Both the position numbers and the translations under genes were made by a program. A stretch of DNA of 64,000 nt from Sinohyriopsis cumingii (taxonomy: Eukaryota; Mollusca; Bivalvia; Unionida; Unionidae): positions 72,761,809 through 72,825,808 of the forward strand of contig CM068827.1 in assembly GCA_028554795.2 (NCBI GenBank), written 5' to 3'. Positions 38,313-50,800 of this stretch are shown one piece after another. Each line of letters begins with the position of its first letter. Within the stretch, counting starts at the first letter, position 1. The notes below the pieces were generated by a model. It was not told the DNA's origin. It was given only the letters and a program-made list of their open reading frames with translations, and did not search any database.

Positions 38313-41230
38313 ACTGGACTAGTTGAGACATAAGATATACGTTTATCTTTACCCTGAATGTACGGCTACATTACATGCACGAATCTTATGCAGTTGTAGC
38401 ACAAGTTACAAGCAGTTGACCAACAAATCAGGACTAATAGATCTGCGTGAGTCAAGAAAGGCCACCAGGCCAGATAAAAGGCCACTAGGCCAGATAAAAG
38501 GCGCTTTCTTGCAAGCGTAATGGGACTTGTAAGCGCCGTATATTTCGTGACTTAAACTGTCCTGATTTTAGTGTCACTGTTTGAATAATTGAGCAGCCAA
38601 GTATAACTCTTAGATGCCGATTTCTTATATTTAAAAGTCTTTGACATGGCATGTTGTAATGGACAAGATTTGTTGAAGGTCATGTTGTACGGAATGACTT
38701 GTTCAACCTTTCGTTGCATGTTGGGAAAGATATTCAAGCTCTAGCAGGCAAAACTAGTCTCACAATAACTAAGAGCTATGCAAACTGATCAATAATCGTA
38801 AGAGCATGAGACTTTACCGATATCCTGTTTTCAGTGTCATGTTTTGGTTTTCTCTGCTGCATAATCGTTTATTTCATCAAAATTACCCGAAACGTATTCG
38901 AGCCATGAATATCTGTCTAAAATCTAATTGTAGAATCATCTGCTTAACATTACGTTAATGTTGGCATGGAAAACGACAGCATGTGTCAGATAATATATGC
39001 AATTAATTTGTTTGCGTACCGGTAGTTACATTCGTCTTGAGCGGAGTAATATCTCTTTGGGTTTCTGGTGATACATGAAGGAAAGCACTTAGACTCTTAG
39101 AGGAACAGTCTTGACCAACAGGTTGTGGGTTGAAGATAGAGAGGAACTACTTATATACCTGCAATAGTTTCACAAATGAGTAATTCAGCATTGAATTAGA
39201 TGTTAGAGTTCTGGGCTGTATCTCCCTTCTCAGTCATCAATTATACCCTTATAATGAATTGTGGGACACGCACATACGAATGACCCATCAAAATAATATC
39301 GAACATAAATTGATAAACAAATTGATTCTTATTGTTAAATAGGAAACTATCAGATATAGATACGTGATAGACTCTCGTTAAAACTCAATATTCATTTTTA
39401 GAGCAGATACAAACCTTCAAGAAAAAGTTGGAATGTTGATAGAGATAAATCATCTATAGTACAATTCACTTGGTTCATGTATGCGTATTTACTCGTTTTA
39501 AATTAAATATAAATTATTCTTTTAAAATCTAACACTACTTTTCGTTAATCAGTCTACTCAATCCTGATTTTTTGAATGATATACACCTTAAGTGTCATCA
39601 AGAAACTTCCCGACGAAAATTATCGATATTTCGCACATACAATGGTAGCCATGTACTAAACTTGGATCAATAAAAGAGCACTTCGGAGTGGAATCTTCTC
39701 AATATAGGGTAGTACGAATTTGTTTATCAATATGCTTAGCGTTAATTGTGACACCACAGCGCGCGACATTCAATCCGGATTTTATTGGATCACACCTTTA
39801 GGCTCACTTCGTCCAAAAATGTCTACGTACTTTAACATTGATTTAGCCGTATGCACTTCTCGGGGCGTCTAAATAATGACATTCCAAAGGAATGTGGCTG
39901 TATAAGAATCCAAATGAAGCGAATACGGGTCACTTAAAGGTATGTAGAATGAAGTTCTCTAAAATGACACCCATTATTGAAATAATCACTTGGACTATAA
40001 TCCTTCCAGGACTCCAGGAACATCTTCCTCAAGACTGCTTGTAATAATTAATAATTATACTCAATCAATATCAATTAATATAAACTAAATTATTTGCGTG
40101 TTCATGGTTAACAATATCCATACGGTCGATAGTAGTTGTCCGTAGATCTGAGTATAGCATATCCGAGATCGTATGATACTTTTATAGGTTCACATGCGAG
40201 GGGCACTCTGGGAACATTCAAAAATCATAGGTTAAACAGTCCTAGGTTTAACATGGGAATGGGATTATGTGATAAATTTGTCTAGGAACACTATGGAATG
40301 GTGGTGGAGATGGAGGCAGTCTGGTAACAAGAGGAATTTGACATATGATTTATCTGGTTCCCAGACTGACCGAGAATATTAGTCAGATAAGGGGTATGGG
40401 GAGACGGAAAAAGTTGATGTTAAAATTCGTATCAACAATCCAGCGCACATCACCTACTTTCCAATCCACACTTCTAATATTCAGCAATCGGTTTTTGATT
40501 ACCGTCCCATATACATCCCTATTATTCAGCATCTCTTTTTGATGACAAATCTAAGCACAGCCATACAATTAAGCAACCGTTTGTTATTACAATCCAATAC
40601 ATAAACACAACACACACCCATGCTAACCAGCAAGAGATTTTTTTTTACTAGCCAAGGACACCTCATTACTATCTGATGAATAGGGTAGGAATGTTTATAC
40701 ACGCGTTATATTTACAAACGCCTTAGCATTTTACTTGCAAACACACAAACATACTATCATAAAAGAGTGGGTTGGTATGAAACTGAAATAACATCTAAAG
40801 TAGTACTTCACAAACAATTCTGTAAAGTCGTTGATACCAGCAAGAAGACGGAGCGAAAGCTGAAGACCTTGATTTGCTTCATGCAGAAATCTCTTGATAT
40901 AATGAATGTAGCAACATTTATTTAGACCGGAGACATTTTGCGGAGATTAAGAAGATAATTACAAAAACCAACTGACAGCTGTGATCGAACATTTAGAATT
41001 GTGAACTTTTCTCGATTCACTCTCCTTAATTAATGTTGGAATGCATCGTCTATCATGCTGGTTTTCCAGACGATCTAATTTGCACTCTGATGCAAAAGCT
41101 GAGTAAAAGTTTTTGTGTCATGTAAAGGCTTTTGTGCAGTCAGTTATATTCTGCAAATCGCTGATTTGATAAGGTCCCAGATAATCTATTATTACGTTGT
41201 TTTCATTGGAATATAATCTTACACTCGTTT
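38313..41230. other. Non-coding stretch
   Basis: No supported gene. A 20-bp unit, GGCCACCAGGCCAGATAAAA, is duplicated at about 38460-38499. Confidence 0.35.
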
Positions 41231-41239
41231 TAGTGAGGA

Positions 41240-41390
41240 AAATATGATACCCTTTGTCTGTCCGTCCATCTTTCCGTAACTTTATCTCCTCATGAACCAT
41301 TCGGTGGATATTCACCAAAACTTTGAACACAGCTTGCACATGTGATAACCATTTGCAAGAGGGATACATAAATAGGACTCTCATCTGGAG
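41240..41390 (-). repeat. Probable dispersed repeat with TTTGTCTGTCCGTCCATC motif
   Basis: The segment TTTGTCTGTCCGTCCATCTT followed by ACTTTATCTCC...GGATATTCACCAAAACTTTG matches a type of dispersed repeat often seen in marine invertebrate genomes. Only one copy is in this window, so the call rests on recognition. The minus-strand open frame over it (41118-41384) is probably a by-product. Confidence 0.35.
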
Positions 41391-43765
41391 TTCCTAAGAC
41401 CTAGCCTCAGGTCAGATTGGTAAAATGTACAGTGACATTGACAATTTAAAATATTTAATTGTTTTAATTTATAAAAAAAAGAAGTTATAAAATTGAAGTC
41501 ACAACAAGAGGACATATATGTTAAGGGTTTAGAATTACAGCTCCTGTGTCAGGGAAAGGTACTAAGTGTTGAGTAAGCCAGGTATTGTATGTAATAAAAG
41601 AGCAGACAAGCTTTCTTTAACAACCAACTTATTCAAAGAAAGTGATATATATTGATTTTTCTAATTATTACTTCTAACACACAAACGTAGGTCTTCCGGC
41701 TCAATAAATGCATATGAACCAAATATATAGATAGAAAAGAACAAATACGTTTAAATTATAAGACTCATGAATGCCCAGAACACCAGAATTTCGAATAAAG
41801 CGGTCGCTTACAGTTAAACAGTTTCTAATGATAGAAACTGCGTCGTATATTCAGATATCTTGCAAATATTTTGACTGACCATTGCTTTAACATTAGTTCG
41901 AATTACTTAACTTCTGATTTTATCTTCATAATATTTCCCTTAATAATGTAGATATCTCTTTCTCCCTACGGATATATTTTGTGAATAAATCTGATTATGT
42001 TATCTGCATTGATCTGCAGCTGCATTCACATTTAATTTCTTTTCTTACCGTGTCTTCATTATAAATTGGACACTGTCGATGCTCATACCGTGTTGTTTAT
42101 TGTAATATCCGCCATTCAGGTCAATTAATTAATTGAAACCAAATGCATCCGCACGGTCGGTTTGGGATAATGGAATGAATAAATGTTTTTTGTTTTTGTT
42201 TTACGCGACTATAGATCTGGATCGTAACAGTCCGACTCGAACTATTAAGTAAGTATAGACGGTATGTTATCTAACCACATTTTGTTATTTTACCGTCAGA
42301 CTGACTTGTATCTTCTGACATGGGACGATAAAATCATTATTGTCATTCCTTTACTGATGCATCATTCGGTACCGATAAAAATACCGTATAGACGCCTTAA
42401 CCATGTGCTATTTTGACCAGAAGCAGCAGCCTGTTATATATGGTTCAACGCTTTCTTAACTTTGACTACTTTACTTTTTGTTGCTCTGATCAGTCAACTA
42501 CTGGTGCAGGTTATAAATAAACGACTGGGTACATTTATCAATTTATACTAAAGAATGGGGTAAAAAGACAGCCATTGCTCAATACAGTGTGTGCTTTCCC
42601 TGAGTATTTGTTGAGCCCCTATTTTCTTCCAGAGCAAATATAATGGAACAATAGACTGTCACTATAGCCTGTGTTCTATAAGCATATGTAATACTGTATA
42701 TACCTAATACAATTGAGAATCTGTTCATATGTTGATAAATGAAGCAGACGATATGGATATGATTTCAAATTAAAGTCGTCAAACTGTGACTTGATGTATT
42801 AAGTTACAGTTCAAATAAATAATGGAGTGTGCTTAATCAGTCGCTGAGAATTCGTTGATGAAATGAACGTGTTCAAAGAATGTTTAAAAACCATATCTAT
42901 GAACCATCATGAAGGGAGACTTAATGATTCTTGTCATTACGACTGACGTAATATAGGTTTGCTGATAACAATCGTTTTCTATTTAACCACGAGACGTCAT
43001 GATTAATGGAAACTGCGCAACTGGTGACGTCGTGTTGTCATTTAAAACCTGTAAAGCTACGAAGCTTCATTAGAAAGAAAACCACTAGGACCAAGGGACA
43101 GTTCCTGTAATTACCAATAATTACCATTATTTATTTGATAGAAATATTTTCAGCTGTCACCTACGTGTATAATTTACAGCAAAAGAAACCATGGTTATAA
43201 AAACCTATTACTAATTACAACTGATCTGTTAAGATGTGAATATATGCAGCTGAACTGGGACTGGCTGTAGGATGTGTAACAGCTCATTAATACAGAATCA
43301 GTTATGAAAATTATGATCAATCACAATTAATCGACTTTTTCGGCTTGTTCTCATGATCGCAATATCATTTTCTGCAAAGCAAACATTATATGTGAATATT
43401 AAGGTTGATATCTTTGATGGGAGGAACGTAATTCAGAAATGTACATCGCAGGTTGAAAACCTAGACACACTTTCTAGATTCTAAAATCAGACAGGCGAGA
43501 AACTAATGCAGAAACCCATTTCAGGTATGTCAAATATAGATAGCAAAGAACATAAAACAGGCACCAAAATGAAAAGAATGCAACAATAAAGTTTATATGA
43601 GGTCATACGTGTGCATATCATAAGTCGTTTTAACACTCTCCATGATGCAATATGCTAAATTGATTTTAAATTTGCTAGTATTCACAAGATCAATATAAAA
43701 ATAATCAATTCAATGTTGAGAGTTAGAATTCCGTATATACTCCCTTATAAGTGGAGTCCAAATGC
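41391..43765. other. Non-coding stretch
   Basis: No gene recognised. A 28-bp segment at 42047-42074 recurs at 47196-47223. Confidence 0.35.
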
Positions 43766-43828
43766 AAACTGCACAGACCCATATCTGCCGGCGCATCATG
43801 CGCGGGCAGATCTGGGTCAGTTCAGTTT
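43766..43828. other. 63-nt near-perfect hairpin
   Basis: Two 31-base arms flank a single central C at 43797. They pair at 27 of 31 positions with no gaps, and the innermost six pairs are GCGCAT/ATGCGC. The stem is GC-rich in AT-rich surroundings. It could be a small palindromic element, a pre-microRNA-like hairpin or a recombination-prone palindrome. Confidence 0.75.
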
Positions 43829-44589
43829 GTTAGGAGCAATCAGTCGAATAAGCAACATATACCCAGACCTGCAGGCGCATTATGCTACTGCGGATTAGGA
43901 TATGTGTTGTTTGAAGTTTGACTACACTTATAACACTACACGGTATGTTTTTTGAATGATTCCACTAAGTATTGCTCATTCTTTCATGTTGTCCTAAGAG
44001 ATACTTTTGAGCGCATATTTTCTACTAGTCTGCTGAATAGGAAAACGTTCCTATCGGAATAAAGCGCAGCACCAGTATCTACCAGTCTGATTAATTCAAA
44101 GTTGTTTTCTGCCGAAGCTATAATTGCACTCGATAGAATTTCCTGGATCAGACTGGGAAAATAAACCGGTGTGAAGCTTGAGCTGGATTAAACACAAAGA
44201 CCTTTTGAACTTAGCTTCTTTGGGATGAGGACAATTGATGTTTGTGGAGGTGTACTGATTCGTTTTAATCATCATCCAGATATCTGAACAGTAAGGGATT
44301 ATTGTCATTTTCTCCAGCGAATGTTTTGTTCGCCATATATTACGCAGCAGCATGAATGATGTATCTGATGAAAGTAATTTGGGGTAAGTTAATTTTCACA
44401 GTCTGGAAATACTCTTACGATAATTGTTATTTTGGTAATATTGGTTTTATTTTTCAAGATTCCTGTTTATTTTTTTCTCTGCCACTGTTTGTAATAAAAC
44501 TCTCTAACTTAAAATTTGTCTTTACCAGTAGCATATACAACTGTTTTTTTATATCTTACAATAAAAATCTCAAAGTAATTTTATTCGTG
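43829..44589. other. Non-coding stretch
   Basis: Nothing recognised. At about 43861-43890, CAGACCTGCAGGCGCATTAT echoes part of the hairpin stem just upstream. Confidence 0.35.
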
Positions 44590-44745
44590 GAAGTCGTGGT
44601 TTGTTAGTGGTTAGCAGGACGAAAGGGTGCGGGTTCGAATCTTACTATCAGAACATCCTGGCCCAGCTACCTTAGCGTATCCTTGGGCATGGCACTTTGC
44701 TCAGATTGCCTCGGCACTAATTCGGCATTCTTCTTTAGTGCAGAC
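44590..44745 (+). mobile_element. tRNA-derived SINE, family C
   Basis: A-box-like TAGTGGTTAGCAGGACG and B-box GCGGGTTCGAATC are followed by CCTTGGGCATGGCACTTTGC and TCAGATTGCCTCGGCAC. The reverse complement of 46385-46545 shares the second part, which defines the family. Confidence 0.78.
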
Positions 44746-46011
44746 TTTATTGACAGTGTATGTATGTATTAAGTAAAATCTCCATAGTTTCAATTTTACC
44801 TATCAACTCTTGCTAGATTGGAAAGAAATATTACACTATTAAAATAATATTTTCATTAAAAAAGAAAGACAAAAATTTGCTAATAAAAGACAGAGTTGCA
44901 TTCAAACATCAGTTACATGTTATGATCATTAATTGCCTTATTCTCTTAATATGCCGTCGGGTACTCTCTTTTCTGTCATGTGTTAAAGTAATGATCAATA
45001 TAAACTAATAACTACGACTGACTGAGCCAACCCGCTTGTTTGTTAATGCTTTATGTGGATTATACATGTTAGCATTTGATAATGGATAGGAGTAAGTGGG
45101 TTGGAGAATTGTTGTCCAATCCCTCTGACTTTTATAATTTTTACCATTTCGGCCATACAAGACGTTTATACTAAACTAAACACTTATATGACAACTTAGT
45201 TGAAATTCAATTCATAAAATAAATATATCTACAGCTTCATAAATAATATTATTTATTTTCATTCATATCTTGAGCATTAAAAGAGCACGAGACTAGTAAA
45301 GTCTGTAAGGGACACTCACGAAATATGCAGAATTGTTATGAACGAAAACGCTCTGATGCGTATCTTTTCATTGTTTATTATTTTGCGAGAATCTATTAAA
45401 CCATATTAACAGCAAAGGTATGTACAAAAAATATTATGTGTGCAGAAGTTTTCAGTTCGACGAACACACCCCTGATAACGTATGCAGTTCGAGAAACATA
45501 CCTCTGCTCACCTGTAACGAATCTTCAAGACTGACAAGCAAACCCTTGATCATGGAAACAGGCTTTTTGTAAGAGACAATTGCTGGGTTGACTTTTCAGG
45601 TCTTCCAGCTCCATCTATCTATGTAATGTCAGAACACAGCACAGCTTCTAAAATATACATTAAAAATTAATATTGGAGGAAATAAAACTATCGCATAGAA
45701 ATATCAAAGTTGTCACTGCGTAGTCTACTATTTTACCATCCCATAGTTGTCTCAGAACAAATATTGTCAACCCTTTATGCAATTTACGAGGTAAGAAACC
45801 CGCATTCAGAAAAAAATGTTTGGCAAATATTATTATATTTACAGCTTCATTTCGTTCGTAAGGCATTATATTCAGGAAATGGTAGTAAAATTCACATGAA
45901 GCAAATTTTCTTTTCTTTGCGATTTTCTCAGTTTTATAACACACATAATCCCTCTGCAAGTAAAATAAATATTTTTAACTTTGGCGTGATCCTAATTCTT
46001 GCCATTCAGTT
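44746..46011. other. Unassigned stretch
   Basis: No recognised gene. A minus-strand frame at 45660-45959 (99 codons) is open with ordinary composition but has no recognised domain. Confidence 0.3.
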
Positions 46012-46270
46012 CTTGTTGTTGCTGCTGTTTTGGAGTTTAACGCTATTTTTTCAGCACATGAGAGCTGTATATGCTGGACACTATATTTGGCGGAGGGAGA
46101 GCCCGAAATGACCTTGGGAAAAATCACCTACCCACGAGAAACTACTGCCAAGCTCTCTTAAATACTTGCACTGGTCGAGCCGATACGCGAACCCACGCGG
46201 ACAGAGGTGAGACATGTCAGTGATCTGTAATGGCCAGCACCTTAGACCACTCGACCCCCTGGCGTCCCCC
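46012..46270 (-). mobile_element. tRNA-derived SINE, family A
   Basis: Reverse orientation relative to the 12.76-kb copy: the (TTG)n tail is on the left and the tRNA-like head on the right, with CGAACCCACGCGGACAGAGG and CAGTGATCTGTAATGGCCAG CACCTTAGACCACTCG. Confidence 0.86.
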
Positions 46271-46384
46271 TGATCCACCTGTAATTACAATGCCATTATG
46301 TTCCTTACCTTATTAATTGTAAAATTATGTTCAAACTATTGACGTTATGTCATACGCATACTCAGTATGCTGTTTTGTATTTGG

Positions 46385-46545
46385 GGTTTTCACGGCAAAG
46401 CAACACGAATATGTTATTATGTGCCGAGTCAGTCGGAGCAATGTGCCTTGTCCAAGATGTACCACGGTAGCCGAACTAGGCAGATGGCAGAATTCGAACG
46501 TGTCCAATCAGTCATGCTATCCACTGAGCCGCTGTGGCTTCTCGC
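46385..46545 (-). mobile_element. tRNA-derived SINE, family C
   Basis: On the minus strand the head reads AGCGGCTCAGTGGATAGCAT then a diverged B-box, followed by GACAAGGCACATTGCTCCGA and CTGACTCGGCAC, shared with the 44.59-kb copy. Confidence 0.72.
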
Positions 46546-46617
46546 ATACATATTATGCCGCTCAGATTGATCTGCGCAGAAAATTGCTCAAACAGGATGT
46601 TTTGAAATTATGTGTAA

Positions 46618-46620
<3 letters not shown>

Positions 46621-46664
<44 letters not shown>

Positions 46665-46905
46665 TTTGGATTTTTAAAGTAGCTTTAACAATTTTTCAGT
46701 CATATCACTACGATGTCTGCAGTGTGGCAGTTCATGGTGATGTCTAGCGGGGGGAGGGGGAATCATGCCGCAGACATGTAGCATGATGTCTCACCCAGTC
46801 ACACTATCCTGACACCAAGCCGACCAGTCCTAACCCCTTAATGCCGAGCGCCAAGCAAGGCAGTTATTAGTACAATTTCTATGTGCTTGGTATGACTCGG
46901 CCCGC
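46621..46905 (-). mobile_element. tRNA-derived SINE, family B, with (GT)n tail
   Basis: The body CAGTCATATCACTACGATGT to GTATGACTCGGCCCGC matches 57565-57800. The (GT)n at 46621-46662 sits where the 3' tail is expected, and the related copy at 57.5 kb also has GT-rich sequence there. The tRNA head is lost or highly diverged. Confidence 0.72.
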
Positions 46906-47122
46906 TCTTATCCCTAAACCGTCAGAACGGTCTATGTGTCATAAAGATAGTTTATATGTTGCGTTAATATTGTTCCACGGAATATGCTTTATTATGACCA
47001 TACAATTGTAAAAGTAGTTAAAATGAATCGTCCAGACACAGGTCTCGTGACGATCTGGATTGAAGTAATTGTTTAATGACTAATACTTTAGAAACGAATT
47101 AGATGTTGACAGGAAAAAAAAA

Positions 47123-47125
<3 letters not shown>
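46906..47125. other. Non-coding stretch
   Basis: Nothing recognised. Confidence 0.4.

Positions 47126-47196
<71 letters not shown>
47126..47196. repeat. (AT)n microsatellite, about 71 bp
   Basis: Uninterrupted alternating AT, directly followed by the 28-bp segment shared with 42047-42074. Confidence 0.98.
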
Positions 47197-47198
<2 letters not shown>

Positions 47199-47669
47199 GT
47201 GTCTTCTTTGTAAATTGGACACTTTATATTTATATAAATGATGTGAATAATGGAATCAATGGTATGTTGATTTCATAACAATCAGCATATTTAAAAGAAT
47301 ACTAGATTTGCTTATTGTTTTTGAACTTCCATAACTGTCAAAAATTATCAGTAAATTTCAAATATGTTTGTATCATGGCAAATGAGAATGTCATTTCGAG
47401 CAACAACATTAATATCCTATGCTACAAAGAGCATTATTTAACACCCACATGCACGTATACACCAATACACACGGATTTGTATTTATGTCAAAATATGTAA
47501 CAAAGCAGCTTGAGCATTCTTAATAAAATTCATTTATAATACGCAGCCTTGTCACAAAGGTTCTCTCTTGAATTGCTTCAATTCATGGGAAGACGAAAGG
47601 AATTGTAAGTACAAATGAAAGAATTAATGTTGATGATGTCCCTTTTTATCGTACTAATAGTGTCTTTAG
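47197..47669. other. Non-coding stretch
   Basis: Apart from the shared 28-bp segment at its left edge, nothing is recognised. Confidence 0.4.
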
Positions 47670-47866
47670 AAAAGTTGTCTCTGGATACACTAGTCGGATA
47701 TATTCTCGGTCCAGTCCATAGAAAGGTAGTCATTGAGTACACTAGTCGGATATGTTTTAGGTCCAGTCCATAGAAAGGTAGTCATTGGATACATTATTCG
47801 GATATGTTCAAGGTCCAGTCCATAGAAAGGTAGTCAATAGATACATTAGTCGGATATGTTCTAGGT
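47670..47866. repeat. 52-bp tandem repeat, about 3.7 copies
   Basis: Units begin TAGTCGGATATGTTCTAGGT and continue CCAGTCCATAGAAAGG. TAGTCGGATA-type starts fall at 47691, 47743, 47795 and 47847, exactly 52 apart. Confidence 0.96.
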
Positions 47867-50800
47867 TTAGCCCACGTGTCCCTCAAATTGTTAGGACGAA
47901 CATGTGAGAAACTACTTCCGAACATGCCCATATACTGATTCAGAAGGAACAAATACCGTTTTTATGAAATAAAGCATCTAGTATGTTATCTCTCAGAATA
48001 CGCATTGTATTAGCATAAATATCTGTTTAAACTTTACATTTACCATTTCAGGAATAGAATCAAATTAATCCATATCAAATGCTAAGAGTGATCAGAGCAG
48101 TAGATACACATTTCATGAATTGAGTTCTTTCCTACCTGATTTGGAACTAATGGGGTTTTGTTGGATACATTAAGATAGGACATATTGTGAACACCACCTG
48201 ACTAATTTAGTGTGCATTGAATGTGTGGCTTTATTTTAGTGCGTCATTTCAGTGTCATCAAATACTAATGTTAGACACGTGCACGATACTTTCAGAATTG
48301 TCCGGATAGCATAGTTTATGTTGATAGAATACACCATAACAAAAATGGAGTGAGCTTATCGCAAGATCAATACGCCAAAAAGATTAGGGCTAAAGCTTAA
48401 TATTAACTTGTTTTGCGCAGTCTAAACCTAAATAAAATTCCTTAATGTAAATGTCATTGCATACAATACGCAAATATACTGCGGTTATGGATTATTCATG
48501 CAGAAAACGCGGTTTGTTCTATAAGAATAACTTTTGACATGGAGTCATACAACGCTTAGCGAATTTAATATCCGTCACTGAAAAAGGAATGCTAGGGAAA
48601 TTGCTTTCTAAAGACATTTCTTGCTTGATTTCAGCACAGTATTCGGATAATGCATTCAGCACGAATATTCGATAAAATCTGATATTCCAACTATAATCCT
48701 GCAGCACTTTATAGTTATGGTGTTCTTTTACAACGCGTTTCACACGGTTGAAAATGAAGAAAAGAACGGCAAACAAAAGTCTTGCTTTTTAATCGTGTCA
48801 GTCCATATTGATTAGATAAATTTTGAACAGTATCAATCAGGTGACAGGGCAACTACTTGGGCTACTGAGATTTAGGTTCTCCAATATGAACATAGTTTCA
48901 ATATGATTTATTATATAATTGCCTGCCTGTTTGCTCTGTACTATATTATCGAGTCACACATTCCTTCAGATTCCTTGATAGCCCAATCCACTGTAAGATG
49001 TCACTGATGTCAATGGTTTTCTAAATTTCTATTTGGCGATATGCCTAAAATTAGTGGATAAAATAGCATTTCCGTTAATATTTATAGACATATTTTGAAT
49101 AACAGGATCCATCGATAATTTGAAAATCAATATTTAAAAATATAACGAAAAACGTGGAATGGAAAGATTATCAGTATAAAAATTAAATAAAAAGTAGATA
49201 AGAAAATTTGAGAATTATATAATTGTTTGAGTACAGACACTATTATCGATTTATCAGTCAGAGCAACCACTGTCTTTTCTGTCAAACCGGAAATACATCA
49301 GATGTATGAGGCGGATCAACATTCGTTTCTTATGGAAAAAAAACCCAAACATACAGCAAACATTTGTTGCGCCACAAAACTGGACTTAGCCTACAATATA
49401 TTTCCTGAAGGCATATAGACTAAAATAACACATTTTAAGTATATCCAAATTAAATTATGTGTTGCTAGCTGAAAGTAGGTTTTGAACCTTATTGTTTATT
49501 CAGTAAATACATTTAAAGGTTCTTGTAAAGTAATGAAATCCAAAAAGACTGTCTTTGCCACACATTGCAGCTTTTTTACGAGCAAGACAGAGGGTGCTCA
49601 TTGTGACCATTAAAATAAATTACTACATGGAGATGAGTTTGATATGCCTAACACATAATCCGTAGTGGAACAGTTTAATCGAATGTCAGCTGTTTTGTGG
49701 ACAAAGCTATATTATTGGTCGATATAATGTTTTTATACTTACCATACCGGTTTACCTAATAAAATCTGAAAATTACATCGTTATATTAATTACACCTGTA
49801 TTTGTAGGATTTTTCTTAATTACATGGATGTTGTAGACACAAATATCATGTTAATATTTATTTAAAAAATGTCAAACTAAATACTATTGAAAGTAATGCA
49901 AAGAAATGTTTTGCAAAATTTTGTGTCATTGTTCTAGGCATTTGAAGTATGTAAAGCTATATGAATGCCTGTTGATTTAAAGCGTTTTAGTGAAAATCCC
50001 AAATGTAATTGGTTGGTAGCCAGGGCTGTTTTATAGACAGGGTAAGATTTTGTATGAGGTGGCGAAGATTTTTGTGCTGCAGAATTGTATTTTTCTTCAC
50101 AAATATGTTTGCGAAAAATTTGTATCATTTTGCTTGAGAAAGAATAACATTAGTGAATTCAAACAAAATAACACATGTTTAGGAGATTAAACATACTTTC
50201 AGACTTGAGTCATATTTAAAATACATATGTTGCAAAATATCGTGTGAACATATAAACGTAGAGCATGACAATATAAAACGGTGCTGTGCTAAACTGCAAG
50301 CTCTGAAGTACCATATTTCAAAGAAAATGAAGATAATAAATTTACAATAAATATTTTATCTGTAAATTAGCAATAAAACGGTTTTTTTACCCAGTCCTTT
50401 CTTCATTACCCATAATGTTGGTTTCATTAGAAATGCCTTTTATGACAAAGGCTCAATCTAGTACTAAAATTATTCACCAAACATTTAATAGTCCTATGTT
50501 CTATTGCACAGATTCCTACTGTAAGTAGCGGGAATGCTTAACAATTCATGTTCATATTGAATTTAGCATTTCAGTCATCTAAAGACATCAGAGAGCTGTA
50601 CATTTCTTGATTCCGTTATTCTTCCTGAAGCTGGCCATCTCCAGTAGAACGAATCTGCTGCGCAATAACATTTTTCTTTTCTGTTTATTTATAGGACGCT
50701 ATGACTATTAATGAGTCAAGAATGTCAGCTATGTCATGGATTGTTGCAAGTTACAACAAAATTAACAGAGCAGATTTTATGTTAATGGAGAGAATGAAAC

